Source of the DNA: Methanobacterium sp. | GTDB taxonomy: Archaea; Methanobacteriota; Methanobacteria; Methanobacteriales; Methanobacteriaceae | DNA: 64,000 nucleotides | Direction: 5' to 3' | Assembly: GCF_038562635.1 (NCBI RefSeq) | Contig: NZ_JBCFBO010000001.1 | Location: forward strand, 2,086,643 to 2,150,642 | In this document: positions 28,417 through 36,216 of the stretch, one piece after another | Position numbering within the stretch: position 1 is the stretch's first letter | How the letters are laid out: each line of letters starts with the position of its first letter | Notes under the pieces: generated by a model | What the model was told of the DNA's origin: nothing | Seen by the model: the letters and a program-made list of their open reading frames with translations, nothing else | Databases searched by the model: none | Translations under genes and position numbers: made by a program

Positions 28417-28594
28417 TTTAATTACCTTGTTGTATTTAATTAAGCAATCTCCTTTCCATTTGATGCTGTTTAAATTGACATTTTTTGAAATATTCTTTGG
28501 ACTATCTAAAGTTGGTATGTTAGTAAAACAGCATTAGTAATAATTTATACTAAATAGTTAATAAATATTATAAAAGTCTAAAAAATGTGGGGGA

Positions 28595-29557
28595 ATGTCA
28601 TTGGTAGAAATTGGTTTTAAACTTGGAAGTGAAGTATTTGGACCTCAAGAACTTATAAATTATGCTAAACATGCTGAAGAAGCAGGGTTTGATTTTGCAA
28701 GCATATCTGACCATTATCACCCCTGGTTAAGTCAGCAAGGTAACAGTCCTTTTGTTTGGAGTACCCTTGGAGGGATATCACAGGTAACTGAAAATTTAGG
28801 GCTAATGACTGGAGTTACGTGCCCTACAATTAGACAGCATCCTGCTTTAGTAGCTCAAGCCGTAGCTACAATAGCTACATTAATGCCTGGAAGGTTTATT
28901 TTAGGGGTAGGTTCTGGTGAAAATCTAAACGAACATATCTATGGAGATCACTGGCCGCCAGCACCAATAAGGATTGAAATGCTTGCAGAAGCGGTGGACG
29001 TAATCAGAACATTATGGCAGGGAGGAATGCAGGACTATGATGGGTGTTACTATCACGTTGAAAATGCGCAAATTTATACATTGCCTGAAGAGCTTCCACT
29101 GATATATATGGCTGCAGACGGGCCAATAGCTGCAGCTACTGCCGCGGCTAATGGTGATGGATTAATCGTAAGCGGTGGGAAAAAAGAAATTTTAGACATT
29201 TTTAATGAAAAAGGAGGAGAAGGCAGGCCATCTTATTCGGAGTTTTCACTTAGCTGGGCCGAAACCGATGAAAAAGCGGTTGATTTAGTCCATAAATACT
29301 GGCCTTTAATGGCGGTTAAAGGAAATTTAAGCTGGGATATTCCTACACAGACACATTTTGAAGAACTAGCAAAGAATGTTAAAAAAGAGGATATATCTGA
29401 AAGTATTCCCTGCAGCTCGGACCCGCAGGTGCATATTGACATAATAAAACAAAATATTGACGCTGGCTTTGACCGTATCTGCATCCAGCAAATAGGAAAT
29501 AACCAGCATGAATGTATTGAATTTTATAAGAATGAAGTTTTACCTGAATTTAAATGA
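28595..29557 (+). CDS. F420-dependent LLM-class oxidoreductase (TIGR03557-like)
   Basis: A 318-320 residue TIM-barrel flavin/F420 enzyme of the luciferase-like superfamily. EIGFKLGSEVFGPQELINYA, FDFASISDHYHPWLSQQG, GLMTGVTCPTIRQHPALVAQ and GRFILGVGSGENLNEHI are close to the F420-dependent glucose-6-phosphate-dehydrogenase-like group. Physiological substrate unknown. ATG 28595 is nearly on top of the SD (GTGGGGGA); TTG 28601, seven bases from it, may be the true start. Confidence 0.85.
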   Translation: MSLVEIGFKLGSEVFGPQELINYAKHAEEAGFDFASISDHYHPWLSQQGNSPFVWSTLGGISQVTENLGLMTGVTCPTIRQHPALVAQAVATIATLMPGRFILGVGSGENLNEHIYGDHWPPAPIRIEMLAEAVDVIRTLWQGGMQDYDGCYYHVENAQIYTLPEELPLIYMAADGPIAAATAAANGDGLIVSGGKKEILDIFNEKGGEGRPSYSEFSLSWAETDEKAVDLVHKYWPLMAVKGNLSWDIPTQTHFEELAKNVKKEDISESIPCSSDPQVHIDIIKQNIDAGFDRICIQQIGNNQHECIEFYKNEVLPEFK

Positions 29558-29598
29558 AAAAAGAATGTTTTGGAGATTTAAGGGTTAAAAATGCTGTT

Positions 29599-30741
29599 TC
29601 AATGTTTAATAGCGTCTTTCATCTTGTCAAAGAATCCCTTGTCTTCAGTGTAAATTTCTTTACCGCTTATATCTGCAAATTCCCTTAAAATCTCTTTCTG
29701 TTTATTGCTTAATTTTTTAGGCACAATAACTTTTGCTTTAACGTAAAGATTTCCTTTACCGTTCCAGCGTAAATGGGGCATTCCTTTACCTTTAATACGG
29801 AACGAAGTGCCTGACTGTGTACCTGCAGGGATTTTTAAGCTTACTATCTCTTCTCCTATAGTTGGAATGTCTACTTCATCACCAAGGGAGGCCTGTACAA
29901 AACTTATAGGCTGTTCATAAATCAGGTCTGAGCCGTGTCTTTCAAATAGTTGGTGTGGCTTAACAGAAATCATAACGTAAAGATCTCCTGAAGGACCGCC
30001 TTTTATTCCTACATCCCCTTCTCCAGGAACTCTGAGGCGTGATCCATCTTCAACACCTGCTGGGACTTTTATATGAATTGTATTGGTTTCTCTTACAATT
30101 CCTTTCCCCCGGCATTCGTGGCAGGGAGTGTCAACAATTACTCCTTCACCTCTACAGTCCCTACAGGGTGCTACATTAACAAATTGACCAAAAGGGGTCC
30201 TGTTTATATGCTGTACCTGTCCGGTACCTCCACAGGTTGCACATTGCCTTGTTTCAGTTCCAGGTTCTGCCCTTGTACCTCCACAGGTTGCACATACTTT
30301 TTTATGTGGTACTTCTATGTCTTTTTCAAGTCCAAATGCAGCATCTTCAAGCGTAATGTCAAGTTCATAAATGACGTCATTTCCTCGCTGTGCCTGGCTT
30401 CGTCTTCGACCTCCTCCAAAACCGAAAATATCAAATATGTCTCCGAAATCGAATCCAAAACCTTTAAAAATATCTTCAAAGTTTATATCTCTGAATGCAT
30501 CCTCTGTGGAGTATCCGTCCATTCCAGCATGTCCAAACTGGTCATAAGTGTGTCTTTTATCTTCATCTGAAAGAACAGCATAAGCTTCACTTATTTCTTT
30601 GAATTTTTCTGCACATTCTGGGTCATCACTTACATCTGGGTGATATTTCATTGCTAATTTACGATATGCCTTTTTAATATCTTTTTTATCTGATCCTTTC
30701 TCTACTCCGAGGATATCGTAATAATCACGCTTTTCTGCCAT
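29599..30741 (-). CDS. dnaJ: Chaperone DnaJ (Hsp40)
   Basis: 380 residues. J domain with HPD in MKYHPDVSD (~residues 32-40), Gly/Phe-rich linker (FKGFGFDFGDIFDIFGFGGG), a zinc-finger domain with four CxxCxGxG-type repeats (CATCGG, CATCGGTG, CRDCRGEG, CHECRGKG) and the C-terminal substrate-binding domain. Stimulates DnaK. Last gene of the grpE-dnaK-dnaJ group, separated from dnaK by 279 bp containing hairpins. Confidence 0.97.
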   Translation of the reverse strand: MAEKRDYYDILGVEKGSDKKDIKKAYRKLAMKYHPDVSDDPECAEKFKEISEAYAVLSDEDKRHTYDQFGHAGMDGYSTEDAFRDINFEDIFKGFGFDFGDIFDIFGFGGGRRRSQAQRGNDVIYELDITLEDAAFGLEKDIEVPHKKVCATCGGTRAEPGTETRQCATCGGTGQVQHINRTPFGQFVNVAPCRDCRGEGVIVDTPCHECRGKGIVRETNTIHIKVPAGVEDGSRLRVPGEGDVGIKGGPSGDLYVMISVKPHQLFERHGSDLIYEQPISFVQASLGDEVDIPTIGEEIVSLKIPAGTQSGTSFRIKGKGMPHLRWNGKGNLYVKAKVIVPKKLSNKQKEILREFADISGKEIYTEDKGFFDKMKDAIKH

Positions 30742-30801
30742 ATCAATCTTACCTTCACCTTTTAATCAATTCATGATAAAAATTAACTTTATTTATTAAA
30801 A

Positions 30802-30902
30802 ATCCTCAATTTTTGAGGAATTAAGTCTTGAAAACCTATTTTTCCAAGTTGAGGAAATTCTATGAATTTCCGAACCACAAAAAAACTTTGTTTTTTTGAG
30901 GC
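30802..30902. repeat. Hairpin chain, copy A (dnaK-dnaJ spacer)
   Basis: Three successive stems: CCTCAA/TTGAGG (30804-30809 with 30813-30818), GGAAATTC/GAATTTCC (30853-30860 with 30864-30871, flanked by TTGA and GAA), and CAAAAAAAC/GTTTTTTTG (30878-30886 with 30890-30898, followed by AGG). The second and third form the two-module unit also seen at 39575, 51323 and 60635. Confidence 0.7.
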
Positions 30903-30964
30903 TTTAAAAATAGAAGAAGGATTTTCCTCCAACTTTTTATCTTATCTATCTATAAAATTTTTCC

Positions 30965-31004
30965 TATTTATATTTATAAAAAGGGAGGAATGAAACTCCT
31001 CCCT
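30965..31004 (-). terminator. dnaK downstream terminator/attenuator
   Basis: An 8-bp GC-rich stem AGGGAGGA/TCCTCCCT (30982-30989 with 30997-31004) with a 7-nt loop lies 17 bp after the dnaK stop. Read on the minus strand it is followed by a T-rich run. It could end most dnaK transcripts while letting some reach dnaJ. Confidence 0.65.
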
Positions 31005-31020
31005 ATTTTAAAGATGAAGT

Positions 31021-32898
31021 TTATTTTTTAACTTCATAGTCTGCATCAATGGTGTCGTCATCTCCACCCTGCTGGTTTCCTTGAGCACCCTGTGCATCCT
31101 GTTGTGCCTGCTGCTGGGCTTGTTGAGCCTGTTGTGCTTCCTGGTAGATTTTAGCACCTACTTCCTGGACCACTTTAGTTAGCTCTTCAGTTTTACTTTT
31201 AATTGCAGCGATATCGTCTCCTCCAGTTAAATCCCTGAGTTCTTTAACTAAAGCTTCTATTTTTTCTTTCTGGTTTTTATCTACTTTGTCGCCTAGTTCT
31301 TCAAGGGTTTTCTCTGAAGTGTAGATCATTGAATCAGCGTCATTTCTGACCTGAATTTCTTCCTGCCTTTTTTTGTCTTCTTCAGCGTGCATTTCAGCGT
31401 CTTTAATTTTCTGGTCAATTTCGTCCTGCGATAATTTAGTTGAAGCAGTTATTGTAATTGCCTGCTCTTTACCAGTTCCCATATCTTTAGCTGAAACATT
31501 CATGATACCGTTTGCGTCTATGTCAAATGTTACTTCGATTTGAGGCATTCCTCTTGGTGCTGGTGGTATTCCTACTAACTGGAACCTTCCAAGGGTTGTG
31601 TTATCGTATGCCATTGGCCTTTCACCCTGCAGGACGTGGATATCTACAGATGTCTGGTTGTCTGCTGCAGTTGAGAATATCTGGCTCTTTTTGGTCGGAA
31701 TAGTAGTGTTTCTTTCTATTAATTTGGTAGATACATTACCAAGAGTTTCTATTCCGAGAGATAATGGTGTAACGTCAAGTAATACGAGGTCTTTGATTTC
31801 TCCTGCTAAAACTCCACCCTGAATTGCAGCACCCATAGCTACACATTCCATTGGGTCTATTCCTCGCTCAATTGGTTTGCCTATGAATTTTTCAACAAAA
31901 CTTTGTACAGCTGGCATCCTTGTTGGTCCGCCCACTAATATAATTTTGTCTACGTCAGATTTGGACATTTTAGCATCGGATAATGCCTGTTCCATTGGTC
32001 CACCACATCTTTTAATTATTGGGTCAACTAATTCTTCGAGTTTAGCCCTTGTTAATGTAGTTGTCAGGTGTTTTGGACCTTCTGCAGTTGCAGTTATGAA
32101 TGGGAGGTTTATGTCAGATGTTAAGGTTGTTGAAAGCTCGATTTTTGCCTTTTCAGCTGCTTCTCTTAATCTCTGGACAGCCTGGTCATCACTCATGATG
32201 TCTATCCCAGTTTCTTTTTTGAACTCTTCTGCGAGGTAGTTCATGATGGTGTTGTCCATATCGGTTCCACCGAGTTTGGTGTCTCCGCTTGTGGATCTAA
32301 CTTCAAATACTCCTCCCCCGAATTCCATAACGGTTACGTCGAGTGTTCCACCACCGAAGTCGAAAACCATAATTTCAAGTTCTTCTTCCTGTTCTTTATC
32401 GATACCGTATGCTAAACTTGCTGCTGTAGGTTCGTTTACGAGCCTTACAACTTCAAGACCTGCAATTGTACCTGCGTCTTTAGTAGCGGTTCTCTGGTTG
32501 TCGTTAAAGTATGCTGGGACTGTAATAACAGCTTTCTGCACTTCTTCACCAAGGAAAGCTTCTGCATCTTTTTTAATCTTTTGTAATATGAAAGCAGAAA
32601 TTTCTTGAGGGGTGTACTGTTTCCCGAGGACATTCACTTTATAATCTGTACCCATGCTTCTTTTTATGGCACTTATGGTGTTTTCAGGGTTTGTTACAGC
32701 CTGTCTTCTTGCAGGTTCTCCAACTAACCTCTGTCCGTCGGGAGTAAATGCAACGTAACTTGGGAAAGCTTTTCCGTACTGGGTTGCCCCTTCTGCACTT
32801 GGTATGATGGTTGGTTTTCCACCGACTAAAACTGCTGCTGCGGAATTACTTGTTCCAAGGTCTATACCTATGATTTTTTCTTTCTTATTATTAGCCAT
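31021..32898 (-). CDS. dnaK: Chaperone DnaK (Hsp70)
   Basis: 625 residues. ATPase domain with IGIDLGTSNSAAAVLV, VITVPAYFNDNQRTATKDAG, VFDFGGGTLDVTVMEF and VGGPTRMPAVQ; linker VLLDVTPLSLGIE; substrate-binding domain; C-terminal Gln/Ala-rich tail and acidic DDDTIDADYEVKK end. The tail is a typical bacterial-type DnaK, consistent with early transfer into archaea. Follows grpE by 66 bp. Confidence 0.98.
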   Translation of the reverse strand: MANNKKEKIIGIDLGTSNSAAAVLVGGKPTIIPSAEGATQYGKAFPSYVAFTPDGQRLVGEPARRQAVTNPENTISAIKRSMGTDYKVNVLGKQYTPQEISAFILQKIKKDAEAFLGEEVQKAVITVPAYFNDNQRTATKDAGTIAGLEVVRLVNEPTAASLAYGIDKEQEEELEIMVFDFGGGTLDVTVMEFGGGVFEVRSTSGDTKLGGTDMDNTIMNYLAEEFKKETGIDIMSDDQAVQRLREAAEKAKIELSTTLTSDINLPFITATAEGPKHLTTTLTRAKLEELVDPIIKRCGGPMEQALSDAKMSKSDVDKIILVGGPTRMPAVQSFVEKFIGKPIERGIDPMECVAMGAAIQGGVLAGEIKDLVLLDVTPLSLGIETLGNVSTKLIERNTTIPTKKSQIFSTAADNQTSVDIHVLQGERPMAYDNTTLGRFQLVGIPPAPRGMPQIEVTFDIDANGIMNVSAKDMGTGKEQAITITASTKLSQDEIDQKIKDAEMHAEEDKKRQEEIQVRNDADSMIYTSEKTLEELGDKVDKNQKEKIEALVKELRDLTGGDDIAAIKSKTEELTKVVQEVGAKIYQEAQQAQQAQQQAQQDAQGAQGNQQGGDDDTIDADYEVKK

Positions 32899-32964
32899 TA
32901 TATCACCTTATTTTACTAACATTTCATAATTTTTGTAAATATTTTTTAATTTAACATAAATTGG

Positions 32965-33480
32965 TTATTTTTTGCAAACTTTAACCATTGCACATTTGAT
33001 TACTTTTGATTTGAGGGAGTATCCCTTTGCAAGTTCTTCGGTTACGACCCCACTTTCGTAGTCTTCATGGTTTTCTGTCATTAATGCTTCATGTTTAAAT
33101 GGGTCGAATTTTTCACCGGTAGTTGGAATTTCTTCAAGTCCTTCTTTTTCAAGTACATTTTTAAGGTTTTTATATATTAATTCGACACCTTCTTTGAGGT
33201 TTTCACCTTTTTCACTTGATTTTAGGGCTCTTTCTAGGTCTTCATAAGTGTCTATCAATTTGATAATCAGGCCTTCATTGGCATACTTTCTGAAGCTGTC
33301 AATATCTTTTTCTGATCGTCTCTTGTAGTTTTCAAAATCAGCCTGAAGACGCTGCAGTTGTGAGAAATAATCATCGATTTTCTGATCCTTTTCTTCAATC
33401 TGCTTGTTTAGATCTTCAATTTCTGATTCTTTCTCTTTCAGATCATTTTTTAGCGTTTTTAACTCATCTTTATCAGTCAT
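32965..33480 (-). CDS. grpE: Nucleotide exchange factor GrpE
   Basis: 171 residues. A long N-terminal coiled coil (KNDLKEKESEIEDLNKQIEE...) leads into the dimer helix RLQADFENYKRRSEKDIDSF, and the C-terminal beta domain has EALMTENHEDYESGVVTEEL and GYSLKSKVIKCAMVKV. Exchanges ADP on DnaK. First gene of the heat-shock operon; SD AAAGGTGAA; promoter TATA at 33543-33552 on the minus strand. Confidence 0.95.
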   Translation of the reverse strand: MTDKDELKTLKNDLKEKESEIEDLNKQIEEKDQKIDDYFSQLQRLQADFENYKRRSEKDIDSFRKYANEGLIIKLIDTYEDLERALKSSEKGENLKEGVELIYKNLKNVLEKEGLEEIPTTGEKFDPFKHEALMTENHEDYESGVVTEELAKGYSLKSKVIKCAMVKVCKK

Positions 33481-33823
33481 TAATTCACCTTTTGTAGTGA
33501 TAAAAATAATAGTAATCTTTAATAGGTTATAGTTACAAAAGGTTATATAAATCTTTCTACCAATATAATTAATTGTATAAAAAAGCAGAGTGTTTGTATT
33601 AAATTTCTTTATACATTCATGTTAATAAATTACTGCAAGATAATTATATTATAAATTGGAACGTTGTTTAAAATTTTTAAAGTGTATAAATTTGAATGCA
33701 GATAACACTTGCATAACATTCAGGTCATGAATGTATGAATACTAATATCTAATTAATGGAACTTCATATATAAATTTTAAATGGGATATTTAAACTTAAA
33801 TAACTTTTAATCAGGGATGAAAA
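33481..33823. promoter_or_regulatory. Divergent heat-shock promoter region
   Basis: The minus-strand TATA for grpE (TTATATAAAT, 33543-33552) and a plus-strand TATA (CATATATAAA near 33765-33774) for the regulator face away from each other. Between them is an inverted repeat with 7-bp perfect arms, ACATTCA-GGTCA-TGAATGT (33716-33734), a candidate operator. No gene lies in this stretch. Confidence 0.5.
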
Positions 33824-34300
33824 ATGGATCTTGAAGCAATACTTGACGTCATGGGATGTAAGACAAGAAGGGATATACTGATTTTATTAACAGGGGAGCC
33901 CCGTTTTGTAAGTGAAATATCAAAGGAACTTGAAATAGGGCAAAAAGCCATTATTGAACATTTAAAGGCAATGGAAGAGTTAGGACTTTTAAAATCTTCT
34001 TTTCAAAAGATAGAACGAGGCCGCCCTAGAAAATATTATGATATATCTCAAAAAGTCGAAATTCAAATATGTATAGATAGGGATACTGTCAAAATGGACG
34101 TTAAAGGGGATGATTTTTCAAAATTACAGGAGATAGAGGCCCGATTCAGTTTGGGGCACGAAGATGTAATTGAAGATCTGGAAGAACTAATAGACAGATA
34201 TGACAAAGCAAAAAAATATGCTGAAATACTGTTAATGGAAGCAAAGAGAAGAAGAAATATAATCAAATTATTAGAAGGGAATATTGAACGTCCATATTAA
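33824..34300 (+). CDS. Phr-like heat-shock transcriptional regulator (ArsR-type wHTH)
   Basis: 158 residues. The N-terminal winged helix (MGCKTRRDILILLTGEPRFV, SEISKELEIGQKAIIEHLKA, ERGRPRKYYDI) is strikingly like Pyrococcus Phr, the archaeal heat-shock repressor. The C-terminal half is a charged helical dimerisation region, shorter than that of Phr. Placed divergently from grpE-dnaK-dnaJ, it is the obvious candidate regulator of that operon; this is inference from homology and position. Confidence 0.75.
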   Translation: MDLEAILDVMGCKTRRDILILLTGEPRFVSEISKELEIGQKAIIEHLKAMEELGLLKSSFQKIERGRPRKYYDISQKVEIQICIDRDTVKMDVKGDDFSKLQEIEARFSLGHEDVIEDLEELIDRYDKAKKYAEILLMEAKRRRNIIKLLEGNIERPY

Positions 34301-34464
34301 CTTTAATTTTGTATTATTATAAAATCTAAGTTAAAATTTAGATTTAAAATTAGTTTAAACAGTATTTAATAAAATTAATTTTTTTATTTATTAAAATACC
34401 AAGTTATTTTAAATTTTATATTAAAATATAATGTTTTATTTTAAAAAATAGGAATTTAAAGATA

Positions 34465-34489
34465 ATCAAAAGCTATAAAAGCTTTTGAT
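34465..34489. terminator. Bidirectional-type hairpin between convergent genes
   Basis: Perfect 10-bp arms ATCAAAAGCT/AGCTTTTGAT with a 5-nt loop, between the Phr-like gene (plus) and the cell-wall peptidase gene (minus). The flanking DNA from 34300 is A/T runs. Confidence 0.55.
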
Positions 34490-34513
34490 CATCTAATTGA
34501 GTAACTCATTAAT

Positions 34514-35407
34514 TTAGCAAGAAGCTAAAACAGTCATTCCAGGCTTACTTGAAGTAGCCTTGAACATGGTACTGTAGCCGTAGCTTGAGTATGGAACATC
34601 TACCCATGCGCCGTTTTGATACAGTTGAACTGATCTGTGACGTGCTGAGTATGCTGTACTGTACTGAACTATTCTTGAATGGATACCTGCTGCAGAGAGT
34701 TTTCCGTATAGGTAGTCACTCATTGCCCAGCAGTCTCCGCTTCCTATTGCTACCATTCCTGAAGCTGTACTAGCTGAATGACTGTAGCCGTATTTAGCAC
34801 CGCTTGCAAGGATCGCTGATAAGGATGCAGATGATGTTGATGCTGTACTAGTTTTTTTAGTTGTGCTTGTGCTCTGTTTTTTACTTGTACTTGTAGCTGT
34901 GCTTGCTGTCTCTTTTTTAGTTACACTTGTAGTTGTTGAGCTTGTTTTGTTAACATTAGATTTAGTGGTAGTTGTTGAGCTTTTGGTTACGTTTGTTTCA
35001 TCTGTTGATTTGACGTTACTGGAACTTGTAGAAGTACTGAATACTTCTTCAAATATGTTTACACCGTTTAGGTCTTCCATTGCACATGTTGTTTGAGTTG
35101 CGACCCATCCATCTACGACTATACTTGAGTCGTTCTGGAAGTATTTAACAGCTAGTTCTGTGTATGGACCAAATGATCCATCAACGTCTCCAGTGTAATA
35201 TCCCTGTTCTTTGAGCCATTTCTGTAATTCAACAACGTATGTTCCGTTTGCTCCTATTTTTAAGCCTTTTTCCGTAACCGCATTTACGGATGAGCTTTGT
35301 GTTACATTAAAAGTTGTATTTTGGATTTCAGTAGCTGCTGCAAATGGCAACGTACTGAACATCACACATACTGCAACCATTGTTGCATATGTGAGTTTCC
35401 GCTTAAT
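34514..35407 (-). CDS. Secreted peptidoglycan-binding/transglutaminase-like (pseudomurein peptidase-like) protein, apparent ATT start
   Basis: About 297 residues. Reading from ATT 35407, seven bases after SD GGAGG, gives a proper signal peptide: (M)KRKLTYATMVAVCVMFSTLP ending AAA; the first in-frame ATG (35380) would remove its basic n-region. A PG_binding_1 domain follows (GTYVVELQKWLKEQGYYTGD...), then a ~75-residue Ser/Thr/Lys linker, then a papain/transglutaminase-like domain with Cys in SGDCWAMSDYL, His in SARHRSVQL and Asp in AWVDVPYS. This Cys-His-Asp set resembles pseudomurein endoisopeptidases of the PeiW/PeiP kind. Likely cell-wall remodelling. Confidence 0.75.
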   Translation of the reverse strand: MKRKLTYATMVAVCVMFSTLPFAAATEIQNTTFNVTQSSSVNAVTEKGLKIGANGTYVVELQKWLKEQGYYTGDVDGSFGPYTELAVKYFQNDSSIVVDGWVATQTTCAMEDLNGVNIFEEVFSTSTSSSNVKSTDETNVTKSSTTTTKSNVNKTSSTTTSVTKKETASTATSTSKKQSTSTTKKTSTASTSSASLSAILASGAKYGYSHSASTASGMVAIGSGDCWAMSDYLYGKLSAAGIHSRIVQYSTAYSARHRSVQLYQNGAWVDVPYSSYGYSTMFKATSSKPGMTVLASC

Positions 35408-36216
35408 TGTACCGCCTCCGATTCTATGACAATGTCATAGGAAAATTTCTTGACCCAGTAGCCCACCTACTATGGTATCACTTATTTCATAATACAATTT
35501 CAGTGCAATATTATGAGTTTTTAGTTTTAATACATAATTCAAGTAATGTATTATGAAAGTTTTTAACCATTTAAGCTATTCTGGGACAGCATTAGTTCAC
35601 ATCAGGATCACATATAAATGTTTTGGTTTTTTTTTAAAAAATCGGCACGTTGATAGCGTATTTTTAAATTTAAGGCGCGTTGATAGCGTATTTAATAATT
35701 GTTTCTCGGGCGAACTCACTGCATTGTTATTTTTAAGAAAATAGCCCAATTTATACCTTATTTCCATAAAATAACTTTATTTAGAGCTTTTGTATCAGCG
35801 CCTCGGCAGTCCGAAGAGGGTCTTAAATGGCATGAAACATACGCTTAAGTAATAGCGAATATAAATGACTTAACAGCCAAATGGGACAAGTAATATGGCT
35901 ATTGATCCAATTTGAAAGTTTTTAAAGATTTTTCTAAAATAAGTCATTTTCTTGCTATTTTGCCCTATTTTTGCCCTTAAAATTAGTTAATACAAAATTC
36001 TCTTTATAAATAACTTAATATAATTTAATCTAAAATTAATACTTAAAATTTAGTTATAATACTAAAATTCAGAGAGGATTATATTAGGTAAGCCATTACT
36101 TCGTCTAAATCTAAAAATAAAAATATTTTTTTAAACATGGAGATTGGTGATTTATTTAATATTTCGGTGTGTAATGTAAAAAAGAGTTAATTTGGAATAG
36201 ATATTAACAATTAGGA
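35408..36216. other. Long intergenic region with leader hairpins and short repeats
   Basis: No credible gene. It holds: a perfect inverted repeat CTATGAC-AAT-GTCATAG (35424-35440) and a smaller AGTAG/CTACT stem, both in the presumed leader of the peptidase gene; two 20-bp direct repeats at 35644-35663 and 35674-35693 (19/20 identical, 30-bp period); and a comparatively GC-rich patch at 35797-35912 that can form three small stems. The remainder is AT-rich. Confidence 0.5.
35644..35693 (+). repeat. Two 20-bp direct repeats, 30-bp period
   Basis: GGCACGTTGATAGCGTATTT at 35644-35663 and GGCGCGTTGATAGCGTATTT at 35674-35693, separated by a 10-bp A/T spacer. Only two copies, so not a CRISPR. Could be a regulator site pair or a duplication scar. 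Confidence 0.6.

Noticed and set aside
31000..32900. Long plus-strand open frames opposite dnaK (several over 100 codons)
   Set aside because: They are codon-bias shadows of dnaK: no SD, no homology-like motifs, fully inside a strongly conserved gene.
35644..35693. Possible CRISPR repeats
   Set aside because: Only two copies, with a 10-bp A/T spacer; no further units and no cas genes in the window.
35553..35744. A 63-codon open frame in the region before hypF
   Set aside because: It lacks an SD, runs across the two 20-bp direct repeats so that its protein repeats RHVDSVF/RRVDSVF, and has no coding-like composition.
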